A stretch of 64,000 bases of DNA from Hyparrhenia diplandra (GCA_015847255.1 JADLZK010013158.1:124001-188000); one strand, 5' to 3'. Positions 1 through 11,964 are shown, counted from the stretch's first letter. Numbers and translations are program-made. The notes: generated from the sequence alone by a model not told the origin.

Positions 1-547
1 AATTCAGGTTCTGCCGAATGTAACCAAAAGGATGACAGGTTTTCTGATTGATTTTTTATTCTTCACAAACAGAACATGAGAATGGTGACAGAGTGCGATC
101 AGCGCAGCTAATGTTTTGCCAGCATCACTTATTATGGAAGCTTCCAAGGTAAGAACTAATATTCAACTTTTTGCGTTCTGAAGCTCTTTGAGTGTAGTTA
201 TCAAGCACTAATATGTCTAAACTAAAACTCTTGCCATAGGAAAAGGCAGTACATTATGGTACTCAAGCATGGATTACAATGAGGAATTGTTCATGGTTGG
301 CGAGCATTTCTACAAGGCATCGTCACTGTCCCGGATCGTCACTTGGTGATGACATTAGGATTAGTTGAACTTGTACACACCAGAAAGTTCAGTTTTCAGG
401 ATACAAACAAACAAAGCTGACTTATGTATCCTAGCCTCCCTACCTTCTACGAGAGAGACATGACAGCAACAGTTAACAACTCTATGAGACCTGTGGTTCG
501 GTCACGTTATCTTCAGACAGGCGGGTGCCAGAACAGGCGGCAGCAGC
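1..547. other. Intergenic, flank of the NLR array
   Basis: No gene is supported here; the only open frames are short and lack family similarity. The stretch around 400-500 resembles 41725-41850 (shared words such as CCTCCCT, CAACTCTATGAGACCTGTGG-like versus CAACTCTATTGAACCTATGG-like). This suggests that the left edge is the tail of another copy of the duplicated NLR unit lying outside the window. That reading is inference from eye alignment. Confidence 0.4.
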
Positions 548-556
548 TTTGGGCTT

Positions 557-1602
557 GGCTTTTACCTATGTGCCATTATAAAAGATGCACGAACCTGTAT
601 GTCACTGGAAAGTTGATTTGAATCTCTATGTCATGACACTTTTTGTTCTACCTGTGTGCCATTCTCGACGGAATGTGAACTAACACCGTGTAACAGAGCT
701 GGAAAAAGACCATTTTGCCCTTCGGCTTGTTTTGTGATGCTTGTGTACTGGACGTAGCTGGAATGTGTACTGCTTACCCGTGTGCCATGGCTAGTTGAAA
801 AAGAAAAAAAATTCCCTAAAGTCATTTCATTTGATAATATATTGCATAAATAAATTTAAAAAATCATATATGTATGCTGGAAAAATCTGACAATTACTAA
901 AAAAACATTGCAATTATTTAAAAAAAAGAAAAGCAAAGTGGAACGTGACCACCTTGCCTTTACGCATCACAACTTGAACAACATTTGATCTAACAATTTA
1001 TATAAAAAAAAGGACAGCATCACAAAAAAAAAAAGGACAACACTTGAACAACATTTGATCTAACAATTTTTTTTATCTAACATTTGGAACGGACTGCAGC
1101 CTGGAGTGGCGACCCTCAGCGGTGACTTGGAGTGGTGACCCCTGTAGCGGTGGCCTAGCTTGCCCTCGCTGGCGCCCTGGACGAAGCGCCCCTGGCGCGG
1201 GCGGCCCTAGGCGCGTCCCCATCAATGCCGCTGCCTAGGCGTATTTGGGAGACGGAGGGAGCGCCCCAGGGGGCAACGGAGGGAAGGGGCGACGCCCGGC
1301 CTGGGTGAGGGTGGGGGCGATGCCATCGGCCTGGGTGTGGGTGGGGGTGACGGAGGGAGGCGGCGGTGTCCAGCGGGGGAGAGTGAATGGATAGGGTTGG
1401 ATTGGTGAAGGGCAAGATGGTAAATAACTAAGGCAGCCCTACATGTCAGAGCTCCAAATCTGTTAAGTTCGAACGGACGTCCGGCCTAAATGGCATACGG
1501 GTAGAATGAAAAAAGTGTGATGGCACACAGGGTCAAACCAACTTTACAAGTGACATATAGGTTCGGTGTATCTTTTTATAATGGCACACAGGTAAAAAGC
1601 CT
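557..1602. mobile_element. Mutator-like (Pack-MULE-like) element with ~110-bp terminal inverted repeats
   Basis: The left end (557 to about 668) and the reverse complement of the right end (about 1488 to 1602) align over about 110 bp with scattered mismatches. Both begin GGCTTTT(T)ACCT and repeat a TGTGCCAT-type word several times. The flanks carry imperfect 9-bp direct repeats, TTTGGGCTT (548-556) and CTTAGGCTT (1603-1611), the size expected for Mutator-like elements. No transposase is present. The middle (about 1150-1415) is strongly GC-rich, unlike the AT-rich remainder, as in Pack-MULEs that carry captured exon pieces. Its reading frames are low complexity and I cannot name a source gene. 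The mismatches in TIR and TSD suggest an old insertion. Confidence 0.6.
972..1069. repeat. Direct repeat of 28 bp inside the MULE-like element
   Basis: The same 28 bases occur at 972-999 and 1042-1069, each beginning ACTTGAACAACATTTGATCT. The spacer holds two A-runs followed by GGACA. It looks like a local tandem duplication of a 70-bp unit. Confidence 0.7.
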
Positions 1603-1723
1603 CTTAGGCTTTTCGCCTTTTCGGCAGCCTTGATGAAGACGGGAGCCGGGATATCATAGATTTGAGCTTTGGTCCTGGGCCTTCAATAACGATTAAGGAA
1701 ACAAATATGAAACTGTGCGCAAA

Positions 1724-1794
1724 GCAGAGTTGGATTGTTATGCTCTGTTTCTCCCGATCAACATAGTGAAAAAAAAAAAGGGCAGAGTTGGATT
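1724..1794 (+). mobile_element. Micro-retroposon candidate (45 bp with A-tail)
   Basis: The 13-bp direct repeat GCAGAGTTGGATT at 1724-1736 and 1782-1794 flanks 45 bp (1737-1781) that ends in an A-run of about 11 followed by GG. Target-site duplication plus a 3' A-tail is the signature of target-primed reverse transcription. The insert is far too short to code. Confidence 0.45.
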
Positions 1795-1859
1795 TTTTTT
1801 CTTTTATTACTATCGTGATGATCAACAGCCGAGATAGCTTGTGGATCAATAGTTCAAGA

Positions 1860-2460
1860 TATTGTATTTCACATTCAAGTAGTCCGGGACTGGTACCATT
1901 GTGCTTTCCTATTTCCTGCACTTTCTGTTTGTAATCAATTTTTATTTTTTTGCATGCAAACATTGGTGTGGAAATTGTTGCATTTAATTATCATGATGCA
2001 CAAAATTTTACGAAGTGTTCATACAGGCACGTTGACATGAAGTAACTAATTGCATGAGCATGGAACTTAATTTGTTATTCCAAATGCTTGAGCTGAAAAA
2101 AGCTTCGGCGGTCACCTGAGGAGACGTGGGGCATAGGCACGTTTATATATAAGAACTGCATGCATGTAAACACATGCGTTCTCCAATTGTGTCGTCCGAA
2201 CCGCACCTTTGCAAAAATAAATAAATTCCGACGAGAGCTACCAATGAAAGAAACAAAATAGACCAAAAGCTACTCAATTTTTTGAGCTACTCAATTTTTG
2301 CACGCAGTTGGAAGGCTACGTACGTCAATGAAGTGCTCAGCTTTGCATCATCACCACATTAGAGCATCTCCAGTGGCAAAAGCAGAGCAAGGCAGCTGCG
2401 TAGTACCGTAACAATAATGAAACGCAGCGCTGTTGTTAGCGTTGAGTGAGGCCCAGCTCA
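1860..2460. repeat. Duplicated flank, copy 1 (partner 18140-18680)
   Basis: This stretch aligns by eye with 18140-18680 over its whole length. Shared landmarks are CATTGTGCTTTCCTAT, AGCTTCGGCGG, GGAGACGTGGGGCATA and AATGAAACGCAGCGCTGTTG. The last landmark recurs in a shorter form at 45734-45780. No gene is seen. It marks one edge of the duplicated NLR unit. Confidence 0.7.
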
Positions 2461-2464
2461 ATGC

Positions 2465-3197
2465 TTGAAATATTTGAGGTCATGCACATGGTAAACGCCT
2501 CAGCAGGACTAAGAGGGCGCTCAATTTAATTCAACAATCCAAACTGGAAATGAATTATTCATCATATAAATGATTTTATCCATAGAGAATTCCTGAAACA
2601 AAATGCGCCTTGCACTCTTTGTGTTTTCTGTTCGCCTTCACAGGTGCAGGCAACGATGAATGAGAAAAATTCAGCATAGCAAACATCTATGCTGTCATCA
2701 TGTAAAAGGGTTGTGCTCAGAATTCACGAGCACACTTCACACATATAATAACAGAAAAACGTGCGTACATAGTTGAGCTCAAATAAACAGATGTAGTTCT
2801 TGGCACCACGACAAATTCATAATAATAATAAAAAAGAGTCGTGCAGCATTACACTGCTTATTGTGGCCCTTCATCAGCCAGACATCTTCCCTTTGAGAAG
2901 CAGAGCACAACAGTCTGCCACTCCCTGCATCAGCTTGCCATTTCCAGGATTAAGATTGGCTAGCTGCCTGCCCTGTCCTGTCCAGCTTGGTCCAGACGTC
3001 TATGTGTAGACATCTGATGGATAATCATCAATCATATAACGTTGCAGTCACTTCATCCTCAACGCCTGAAAGAGAAAAGAAACAGGGCACGGGTAAATAA
3101 AAGCAGCACAGATAAACATGACAACAAATTAAAAAATCTAGTCAATGGTCATACCTTACATCTTCGTAGCCATTTGACCGTTAATCTCAAAACGCAT
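2465..3197. repeat. 3' flank of subfamily I NLRs, copy 1
   Basis: Three copies of this downstream flank exist: here, 19500-21946 (split by a LINE) and 42285-42957. Shared landmarks are CACATGGTAAACGCCTCAGC, AAAAGGGTTGTGCTCAGAAT and CACGAGCACACTTCACACAT. Near 3062-3153 it contains the likely 3'-UTR intron of NLR-A: on the minus strand, a GT donor after GATGTAAG and an acceptor ending CTCTTTCAG. Confidence 0.65.
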
Positions 3198-6134
3198 TCA
3201 CCATCCCCCGTTGCACACATCCATGTCCTCTCTGTGCAGCTGATGGTGTTGCTCTTGGAGTCCCAGCAGCCAATGTGATGAGGAGACACCTTGCATACCC
3301 TCTTTTATGAAACACCTGGTGCAAGTTGTCCAGCCTCTCAACACGTACACCTCAAGTTAGGACACTGTGCCACACATAGCTCTCTCACTTGGGGAAGATT
3401 TGAGACCCTCTCTGGGCCTCAAAAGGCACTCTGAGAGGAAACGGATGTTCTCCACCACCTTAAGGCTGTGCACATCTCTTAATTGGAGCACCTTGAAGCT
3501 AGTGGCCTCCTGTCCAAGCTGTGGTGGGAGAGCTCTTAGCTTGGGGCAGCCGACAAGTTGCAACTCCTTCAATCGTGGCAGCAGCTACATCCTTGGAGGT
3601 GGGGCATCCCCCTTTTGATTTGCAACAGCCTCATCCTCTGCTCCTTCCGTACCTGCTGTTGTTGCTTCTTGTTCTTTTTCAACAACAAAGGACCACTCCT
3701 TCCAGTTGGGCATATCCCGGATGAACAATGTTTCAAGCTTAGGGAAAGCTACTATCTCTGTAGATCTCAGATTACCCACCCCAGAGCCAACAAATTCGAG
3801 TCCCTCGATTTTCAGATATTTCAAGTTGGGTAGCTGACCGATTGGTGGAAGATGCACACAAGATTTGCAATCAATTGCAAGGATTTCAGCGAAGGCAAAT
3901 GGGTAGCAGTATCTAGCCAGGTGGGAAACATCCGTCCAAAGAAATTCCCAAAAACGAGATTCTCCAAGTTGAGTGCAGGGATCAGCAAATCAACAGTTTT
4001 CTCAATATTGATTATAACATCTTCGGAGTATGGTTCGTTTGTACTTTCAGTGCACCATAGATATAATTTTTTGAAATACCTTTTGTTTATTAACAGGGAA
4101 TCAGTACTACATGGACCGGCTCTTTCCAGATTAATCAATTCTAGACTCCTCAAATGCATAAGAGTGCCTAACTCCTCCAAGTTCCATCCATCTTGCATTC
4201 TAGCTCTATTAGCACAATCACGACCAATTGGAAATCCGCCTAAATTATTGAGGGACTTTAATCTGCCTATTCCATTTGGAACTTGGTTAATTGGTGTGCC
4301 ATCAAGATCAAGACTCCTTATGCTGCATAATCGAGTGACTGCTGAAGGAATGTTGTGCAGACTACCACACTGCTACAAATTCAATACCTGAAAGTTTTTT
4401 AATGAACCAATGGACTCAGGAAGGCAACTTATACTCGTACCCTGAAGATTGAACAACAAACACAGATGAATCAAACTTCCAATATAGTTTGGAATTAATT
4501 TTACATTTGAGTTGCTGAGATCCAAAACACGAACATAGAGAAATCTTTTGAACATTGAAGGTTCAATTGTTGGGGATTTGTCACAAAAAAATTATTACAG
4601 TTCTCACTCTGAGTTGTTGATTATCCACACTTGGAGAACAAGTTTTTCCTTCTCGATTACCAGTGGCAAACGCCGAAATTTAGATACAATTTTTCCTTCC
4701 TAAAACTGTGGGTCCCCGAAGAACCTCCTTTGATAAATGATGAGTAAGCTGCCTTAATAGATCATGCATTTTGCACAATTTTTGGTCAGCATACGTAGGA
4801 TCGGGTAATAGAAGGTTCCTTGCGATCAGCTCATAGTAGTACTCTTCTGCTATATCTTCCATTAGTCGGTTCCCTTGCTTCTCTATGAAGCCTTCAGCAA
4901 CCCAAAACCCAACAAGACTATCATGCGACATTGACCAATCTTCATATACAAACCACAGTAAAGGAAACATTGCTTCAAGTTTTGTGGCAGGTGGTCATAA
5001 CTCAAGTACAAAGCACCTCTCAATTCAGCAGGAAGGTTGCTCATTGACCAAGCATCATTGCTTAGAATCTTCCGCCATTCATTCTCTGTTGTCTCCTTTG
5101 TTGCTAGGACACTAGCGATAGCCCTAATTGCAATAGGAAGGCCACCACATTTTTGAACAATTTTAGTTCCAGTGTCACGCAAGTTGAGCACTTCATTTTC
5201 GTCAAAGATGTTCATAGTCTTCCAGAGTAACTCCCATCCTGCTTCGACTGACAACAATTCAACTCGGTGAATATGTCCAATTCCAATTGCCTTTGCAACT
5301 GTATCATGTCTAGTTGTTACTAAAATAATTACTTGACCTGCAGCATCAAGTGGAGTTCTTAGCAAATTGGTCCATACATCAGACTCCCACAAGTCATCTA
5401 ACACAAGCAAAAAGCTCTTTCCTTCGATGGCTTCTGCAAGTTTGCCTTTAAGCTCTCCTATGCTTTCACCTTGTTGTTGATGCACTTCAATATTTCGAAG
5501 TATCTCTTTCAACAAAGTAACTTGAGAGTACTATTGGGAAACACAAATCCATGCATGTTTCTCAAAGTAACCTTTTCAAGCTCTCCTACTAAGTCTTTCA
5601 TCATTAAAAATTTTCTGAGCTAGTGTAGTCTTTCCAACTCCTCCTGTTCCAACAATACCTATCTTGTAAGCCTTCTCTTTTCTATTGCCCACTGTCAATC
5701 CTACTAATCTCCTGGTAGCATGAACAATCTCCTTTCCCACTATATTTGGTTCAACAAGGTGGAATGTTTTTCTCTGATCTGAAATGTTCGCTACAGGCTC
5801 TTTTTCAAACTTGAATCTTATACCTAACTGTGCGATCTTCTCTATTCTTTTGTTGAGGCTTTTAATTTTAATAGCAATCTCACGGCGTGTCCAAGAATTT
5901 GAAAAGCAAGAGATAAGGGGAAAATCGTTGCATGCGGTTAATTTTCTTGATGGCGATGAAAAGTATTCTCCTAGAAGTTCCGTCGCTTTAAACCTGGCCA
6001 AGTCAATAATATTGTCAGCATCATACATTGCATCTTTCAGCTCACCAAGCCAATTGGTAACTGATAGGTCTTCAATCCTTCTCTTGGAACTTTCGGATGC
6101 ATGATCCCACAAAAGGAAATAATAAGGTCTCCAT
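3198..6134 (-). pseudogene. NLR-A: broken CC-NB-LRR resistance gene (subfamily I)
   Basis: This is a relic of a cytosolic CNL receptor, the class that detects pathogen effectors and triggers defence. The start ATG (6132-6134) is inferred from the paralogue at 34145, and the stop (3198-3200) follows the family ending EDMDV. Still readable are part of the coiled coil (YDADNIIDLARF), the P-loop GTGGVGKTT, the kinase-2 motif LVLDDLW, GLPIA, the MHD motif (KMHDLLRQL) and LRRs to the C-terminus. Lesions: a 107-bp deletion in the coiled-coil region near 6090, an indel in the segment after the P-loop (about 5580-5600), an in-frame TAG at 5531-5533, a frameshift near 4965 before the winged-helix end, and more breaks in the LRR part (about 4560-4680, 4370, 3580-3860). 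It cannot make a full receptor. Its nearest relatives are NLR-BF and NLR-G. Confidence 0.9.
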
Positions 6135-6784
6135 TAAGTGGATCCTAGAGGCAGAATCTCCTGTGGAAATTAAAAGTGTTTGACAATAAGAACATGTAGT
6201 AATGATCTTTTTAGAAGTAGTTTATTCATATCATTGCTTCTAAAATCTCCAGTAGTGCGAGAAAGGAGTTTAAAGTCATGTGCCTGAAGAAATACAATGA
6301 ATAACTAACAAATATCACTCGATTACTAGAAGAAAAGAAAACCAACAGATCACACGGCTGCTTCTGTGACCTATGAATTAGTAGGTTTCACTGGGTCTGA
6401 AAACTAGCCTATAAGTCATCGTACATTGTGGAAATAAGTAAGGAATTAACAATGTGTTATCTAAAGCATAGTTACAACTTACAGGCTTATCCTCCAGTAC
6501 TGAAAAGTGGTTGATAATAAGCACTAACCATCCTGTGAAACCAATTCCTCTTGTTGAACCCATATCAGTCTATCACCGAGAGAGAAAAAAAAAACAACCG
6601 ATAAATCACACTCTGGCAAGAAGTCTTCGTGAGCCAGGTTGAATCAATAGCTACAGCTAGAACAATATAAACTTATAAGTAGGCAAGAAGAATCACTACG
6701 ATCTGAGAGATACTAGCACTAAATATACCTCATGACAAGACTGATTCGTATGTTCTGCAGTTCAGTTATCTCTGCATGTGTATC
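6135..6784 (-). other. Upstream leader/promoter region of NLR-A
   Basis: No coding frame is supported. The segment aligns with the region upstream of NLR-BF (34146-34795), including CAGTACTGAAAAGTGGTTG and TTCGTATGTTCTGCAGTTC, so it is the ancestral 5' leader or promoter. It is interrupted by the hAT element that starts at 6793, and the homology resumes at 11525. Confidence 0.6.
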
Positions 6785-6999
6785 GACATGGCTCAGCCTA
6801 CTAGTGGTTTGGGCCGAATTGGGTTTTCTGGTTTGGTTTTAGTATTGGGCTGAATAGGTTTGGAGGATATGGGCTGGCTTCATCCCATAGTTTGGTCTGG
6901 TTGGGTTTCAGGGATAGCAATAATTTGGTTTGGTTTGGTTTGGTTTGGTTTCTAGCCCATAGTTCCAATTGGTTCCCAACTGCAACCCTAGCCCATGGT

Positions 7000-8200
7000 T
7001 TCCAGGTAACCCCACCGCCGTATTCTCTCTGCCTCTCCCCTTTCGAGTCCGCGAGCTGGCGGCGGGGCCCGCCGCCAACGCGAGGGCGAGGCTGCGCCCG
7101 CGAACGCCCCTCCCCTTCCCTCACCGCCTCACGCCACCCGCCCCCCCCACCCACTCCGCTCCTCCCTCTCTTCCCTCGCCGGCTCGCGCAATCGCGCCGT
7201 AGCGTTAGGGAGGTGCTCATCGCGGCTTTCGTCCACCTCAAGAACACCGAGCCGTCCAAGCACATCCGGAACCTCTCCGCTGCCAGCCGCGCCATCCCGC
7301 TCGGGCCCCACAGGTTCGTCTCGTCTCGTTTCCGTTGTGCGGTCCCCGCCGCAAGAACAACCTCCCCTGTTTCGATGACGATGATGGATGGTGACCTTCT
7401 TGGCTGCTGTCTCTGCAGAGCCTTACCCGCGTCGCCGCGAAAGCTCGTCCCACTACTTCAAGGCGCGCTTGCTAATTGTGGACGCCACCGGCTTCTCGCT
7501 TCAGGTGAGAACTTGTTGCCATCGTGATTCTTGGCTTGTGCTTGCTTTTGCCATGCTGTCTTCTGAATCCTATGCCGCTCAATGTCTCTGCGCAGATCCA
7601 AAGCAAATACGGGGGCTCCACTAAAGGCGTGGGACGGATCTAGGATGCTATCTGAATGCCGTTCGACAAACCCCTCGCCCAATCACTTTGTCTCAACAGG
7701 CTTTTTGGATCTTGAAAGGCATGGGAGTTTGGTATTTGTCCCATGTGAGTTCTGAACTGGGATCGGACCTTCTTTTTTGGATTTGTTCATTATCCTCCTG
7801 CAAATGGTCTTAGTGGTCTTAGTAAGGAACTGCTGTCAGTTCAGAAATCAAACATGGATAACAACGTATATGAATTTGTGTACTATTTTCATGTTGTAGC
7901 TATATATATACAGAGTACCAATTTACTCACAGTTAGTTCTTGCAGGGCTTTTGGGTTGCCTGTTAAGAACTTGAGCGCTACAGCTATTGCTGAAGACGTT
8001 GTCTCAAAGCTTGCAAAGAGCAGAGCGAACAAAAGATTCAGGGTGGTTTGCAAAGAGCAGAGCGAACAAAAGATCAAGGAAGTCCTTGCTTTCTCGCTTC
8101 GGCATTCTTTCTCTTGTCAAGTAGTTGTTGTAAGTTCTTGTCTTCCCTCTTGGCTGGACAGTTATCCCAATTGTAGTTGCTGCATGCTAGATGTTTAGAA
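7000..8200 (+). other. GC-rich, exon-like DNA inside the hAT element; function not recognised
   Basis: Between the left subterminal repeats and the transposase lies GC-rich DNA (7000-7520) with believable splice sites: donor GGTTCG after 7312, acceptor CTCTGCAG near 7420, donor CAGGTGAGA near 7504, acceptor TGCGCAG near 7600. Conceptual exons read VREVLIAAFVHLKNTEPSK and, in another frame, HYFKARLLIVDATGFSLQ followed by IQSKYGGSTKGVG. A further exon-like piece (7948-8130) holds a 27-bp direct repeat (8011-8037 and 8048-8074). It may be the 5' part of the transposase gene or a captured host-gene fragment; I do not recognise it and the frames do not join cleanly. Confidence 0.35.
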
Positions 8201-8368
8201 GCTATAACTTGTCTGGCATGTACTTAAGCTCAGATGTTCATAGAGTAGAGTAGAGTAGTTTCTATAGTTTTGGGTTTGTAGATAACATATGTTTCAGAAA
8301 ATGGTTAGGACTAATCTAAAATCGTTCTCTCATTTTTTTGATGTAGGGTTCATTCAAACATATCGAAC

Positions 8369-10327
8369 ATGCCTACGCATACCTCGGACAGTTCAGAAAC
8401 TCAATCTCATTCATCTCAGTCACATGCTAATCGAAGGTCAAAGGTATGGCAACACTTTGAGCCAGAATTGGTGGAAGTAGATGGTAACCTTAAGGCAATT
8501 TGCAAGTACTGTGGGCTTCATTTATCTACTAGATCTGGTACAAGTAGTCAAAGAACCCATATTTCAGAGTATTGCCAAGCGATTGATGATGCTACTAGAA
8601 ATGAATTTATAGCAACTATGAAGAAACCACCCTCAGAAAGTTTTTGTTTTTGACCCTCAGGTGTCTCGTGAGTATATGATTGACTATGCAATACATGCTG
8701 AAATTCCATTTAAGAAATTTGAGGATCCATACTTTGAGCGATGGATGAAAACTGTGAATCCAAATTATTGTTGTGTGAAGCGTCAAACCATTCGTAATGA
8801 TAGTTTGAAGAAGTATGAGAAAATGAGAAAGGACCTTAAAATTGAGCTTGGTAGCCTAAACTCTCGTGTGTGCCTCACATCTGACTTATGGACATCAGTT
8901 CAGAACTTAGGTTACATGGTTATAACAGCACACTACATAAATGCTGACTTTAAGTTGAAGAAAAAGATTATAAGTTTCAAGGAAGTAAAGTACCCACATA
9001 CTGGAATTGCGATTGAAGAAGTACTTGTGAGTTGCCTAACAGAATGGGGCATAAGAGAGAAGGTGTTCACATTGACAGTAGATAATGCGGGTAACAACAA
9101 TAGAGCATGCTAGGTTTTTGTACAATATCATAAGCGTGAGCTGATGCTGGAGGGTGCACATTTTCATGTAAGATGTTGTGCACACATCTTGAATCTCTTG
9201 GTTCAAGATGGTATGAACATAATTCATGGCTCCATAAGAAAGATTCGCGAGCTCTTGAAGCATATGGTTTCATCACCATCAAGAATTCAAGACTTCAATC
9301 AGATTGCAAGTGGAGTTGGTCTTCCTACAAAACGTGGGATTGCTCTAGATATTCCAAATCGGTGGAATTCGACATTTAAGATGGTTAGAGAAGCATTGGA
9401 ATACAAGGTGGTCCTCAATAGTTATGCACATCAGTATGCTGAAAGTTCTCCAAATGAGAATGAATGGTCACAAGCTGATGCAATATGTGAGTTCCTAAAA
9501 GCTTTTGAAGAGGCTACAAATTTGGTGTCGGCTGATAGGACTCGAATGCACAAATGTTCTTTCCTTTGGTTCTTTCTATCCGCCATTGCTTAAATGATCC
9601 AGCTTGGCAAACAAATGAAGTGCTAAAAAATGTAGCTGCTGTCATGAAGATTAAATTTGAGAAGTACTGGGGTGCTGATGTTGATGAGTCTGATCCATTT
9701 AGTCTTCGCAAGAAAGACTATGATTTTAACCTTGCGATTGCTATTGCCACATTATTAGATCCAAGAAGAAAAGATGAATATCTGGAGTTCTTTTATCACA
9801 AGGTTTGTAGGAATGTGGATCAAGCAAACACATGTTTTGCAGCTGCTCTTGAGTGGATGAGGAAATATTTTTCAGTGTATGAAAGGCGCGTGCAAGATGG
9901 TTCATACTGTGTGACAAATTCACCAGTGGCTAGCAGCACCCTTGTGGGTTCACCTGTTCTTGGGAAAAGGCAACTCGAACAAGAGTTTGAAAACTTCAGG
10001 TCAAGTCGTAGAAGGGCTGCTGCTCCCAAATCTGAACTTGACAACTATTTTGAAGAAGAATATGTGGCGGACAGCAGCAGTTTTGATGTTTTGGTTTGGT
10101 GGAAGACACATGCTGAAAAGTACCCTGTGCTTTCAACTATGGCACAAGATTTTCTTGCAATTCCTCTCAGCACTGTATCATCTGAGTCTGCCTTTAGTCT
10201 TGGAGGTAGGATACTTGGAGATACAAAGAGTTCGTTAACCCCTGAATTGTTGGAAGCTCTTGTTTGCGGAAAAGATTGGCTGTTCCTAGAAAAAGATGTG
10301 GGTACAGATAATCAGGTACAACACTAG
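8369..10327 (+). pseudogene. hAT transposase (BED zinc finger plus hAT C-terminal dimerisation domain), broken
   Basis: The conceptual protein resembles plant RICESLEEPER/DAYSLEEPER-type hAT transposases, which cut and paste their own element. Order: a BED-type zinc finger (VWQHFEPEL, then CKYCGLHLST), the RNase-H-like catalytic core with LTSDLWTS and TVDNAGNN (the two usual aspartates), CCAHILNLLVQDG and RWNSTF, and the C-terminal dimerisation region with LSTVSSESAFSLGGR and LTPELLEALVCGKDWL. Three lesions are visible: a frameshift near 8640 between the BED finger and the core, an in-frame TAG at 9111-9113, and a 1-nt frameshift near 9560. The modest decay suggests that it was active fairly recently. 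It cannot make a full protein now, but could be mobilised by an intact relative. Confidence 0.85.
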
Positions 10328-11524
10328 TCCATATTTTTTGTATTTATTTGTATAATATAGCTTTGTTATGTTTTTAGTAAAATCCTGTTGAATAGGTGGA
10401 GTTAGCTGAACCGGTGGGGCCTTAACCTAGAAAGTGTTGGCAACAATCTGTAGCCATGAAAGGTAAAATGTTCTCTTTTCAAAGTTCACTTTTTTGACCC
10501 CTTCGTTTGTATCTCTGTGAGTTCAATAACGGTGTAGTCATCGGTGTAGTCATCGACATATAATACCTTTTAACCTAAATAATGTGCAATATCAATGATG
10601 ATAGCAGCAATGAAGACTGTATAGTCTGACTATTTATTGTGCAATGAGGACTGTATACTAACTGTATATTACAAATTGTTTCCTTTCTTTTGCTAATACT
10701 AACAGTATTACCGCTCATCTGTTGTTCTATTGACAGGAGGAGTCAGTGCTGGAGTCGCACCCCTTGGTGTTGTTCGAGAACCTAGTCTTGGTGCAGAAAT
10801 CACTTGCTTGAGCAAATATAGTCTGTGTTTGCTTATACTATTTCAGAAATGACAACCTGGTTTGTGATGTCTGGAAGAGAATGTACCTTTGTACACGTAA
10901 TGTAGTTTAGTCTAGCAGATGATTCAGGAGCTCAGGGCACAACCTTTCTAGAGACTAGACAGTACGGACATGAGTTTGTCCATGTACTGGATACTCCTAT
11001 TTAGAGTCTAGATGTATTGTGTACTCGTGTGTGTGTTGTTAGTTGCGCATGTGCAGGGCGTCATTTGCCATACATGCTTCTAGGTACCATCTTGGTGTGA
11101 CTGCAGCAGGTGTTCTCACCTGTATAATCGAGTGACATGTAAGGCGGTCCTACACCTAAATTATTCCTCAAATGTTTTGTTTTTGGTAATATATGTGACA
11201 TGTTCTGAGATTTGAGCTTGTACAATCTTACTGGAGGTTATAACTCCATTGCATCAGTGTTTGATCTCTGAAGGTTACATGCAAAGATTCAGACTTTGAA
11301 AAAAAAGGCAGCAAGCCCCCGCCAGCTTACTGGGCTGGGATGGTTTCTAGTGGGTTGAAACCATTTGTTGCATGCAGTTCGGTCACTGCTAGCTAGCAGA
11401 CGGGGGTGCTTGGTTTCTGTAGACCACGGGTTGGTTTGGGGTGGGTTTATTTTTTTGTTAAATGCTGTATGGATTGGGGTGGGTACGGACTGGTTTTCAG
11501 CCCATCAGCACTGTGAGACATGGC

Positions 11525-11964
11525 AGAGTTGGATATAACAAGTCTTCTTTTCATCATCAGCTGGAGGCCATGGACGTTTGCAAATTGCAAAGCAGAGCTA
11601 ATGGATAAAATAGCAGAGGAGCAGCTGAAAACTGGAGTGTATCCAGCCTTGCAATCAGCAGCAATACGCTTCCACTTGGTTATATCAAATGAATAATGTA
11701 ATGAAATCTGGCATAGAAGACAGACGTAGACTACAAAGCATGGTGTACAAGTACATATTTTAATCCGGCTGGTTGTTTTGGATGAGCATAACAAGCAGGC
11801 GCCTATTGGCAGATTGTTGGAATTAATTAATTTATTTACCAATCCTAGTAAAAGCTGTCTACCGGTACCACCGAGAGCCTTTGTCCCGAACAGAAGCTTT
11901 CGATATCCACGATGATGACGTGTATACGGAATACAAACAGTAAATGACGTAACAATGCGAGGTC
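11525..11964. other. Upstream region of NLR-A, resumed after the hAT insertion
   Basis: The homology with the NLR-BF upstream region continues here: 11540-11880 matches about 34820-35190, including GAGCAGCTGAAAACTGGAGTG and CAAAGCATGGTGTACAA. No coding region is supported. Confidence 0.6.

Larger units (their letters stand above)
6793..11516 (+). mobile_element. hAT transposon, 4724 bp, with 8-bp TSD
   Basis: A perfect 8-bp target-site duplication, GACATGGC, stands at 6785-6792 and 11517-11524, the length made by hAT transposases. The left end begins TCAGCCTACTAG. The reverse complement of the right end begins TCACAGTGCTGATGG, so the terminal inverted repeats are short and imperfect. The subterminal DNA is crowded with GGTTTGG/GGGTTGG words, notably 6812-6960. 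The empty site is visible in the paralogous region upstream of NLR-BF (around 34795), where the flanks are contiguous. The element holds a broken transposase (8369-10327) and exon-like DNA (7000-8200). It is related to the smaller element at 44326-45686. Confidence 0.85.

Noticed and set aside
1012..1042. A-run between GGACAGCA and GGACAACA as another micro-retroposon
   Set aside because: The flanking repeats are short and mismatched, and the A-runs lie within a larger local tandem duplication that explains them better.
3852..4391. Plus-strand frame of 179 codons over NLR-A
   Set aside because: It is antisense to recognisable LRR coding sequence and is a shadow of the minus-strand gene.
6801..7295. 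Minus-strand frame of 164 codons with KPNQTK repeats
   Set aside because: The repeats are the GGTTTGG subterminal words of the hAT element, not a protein repeat.
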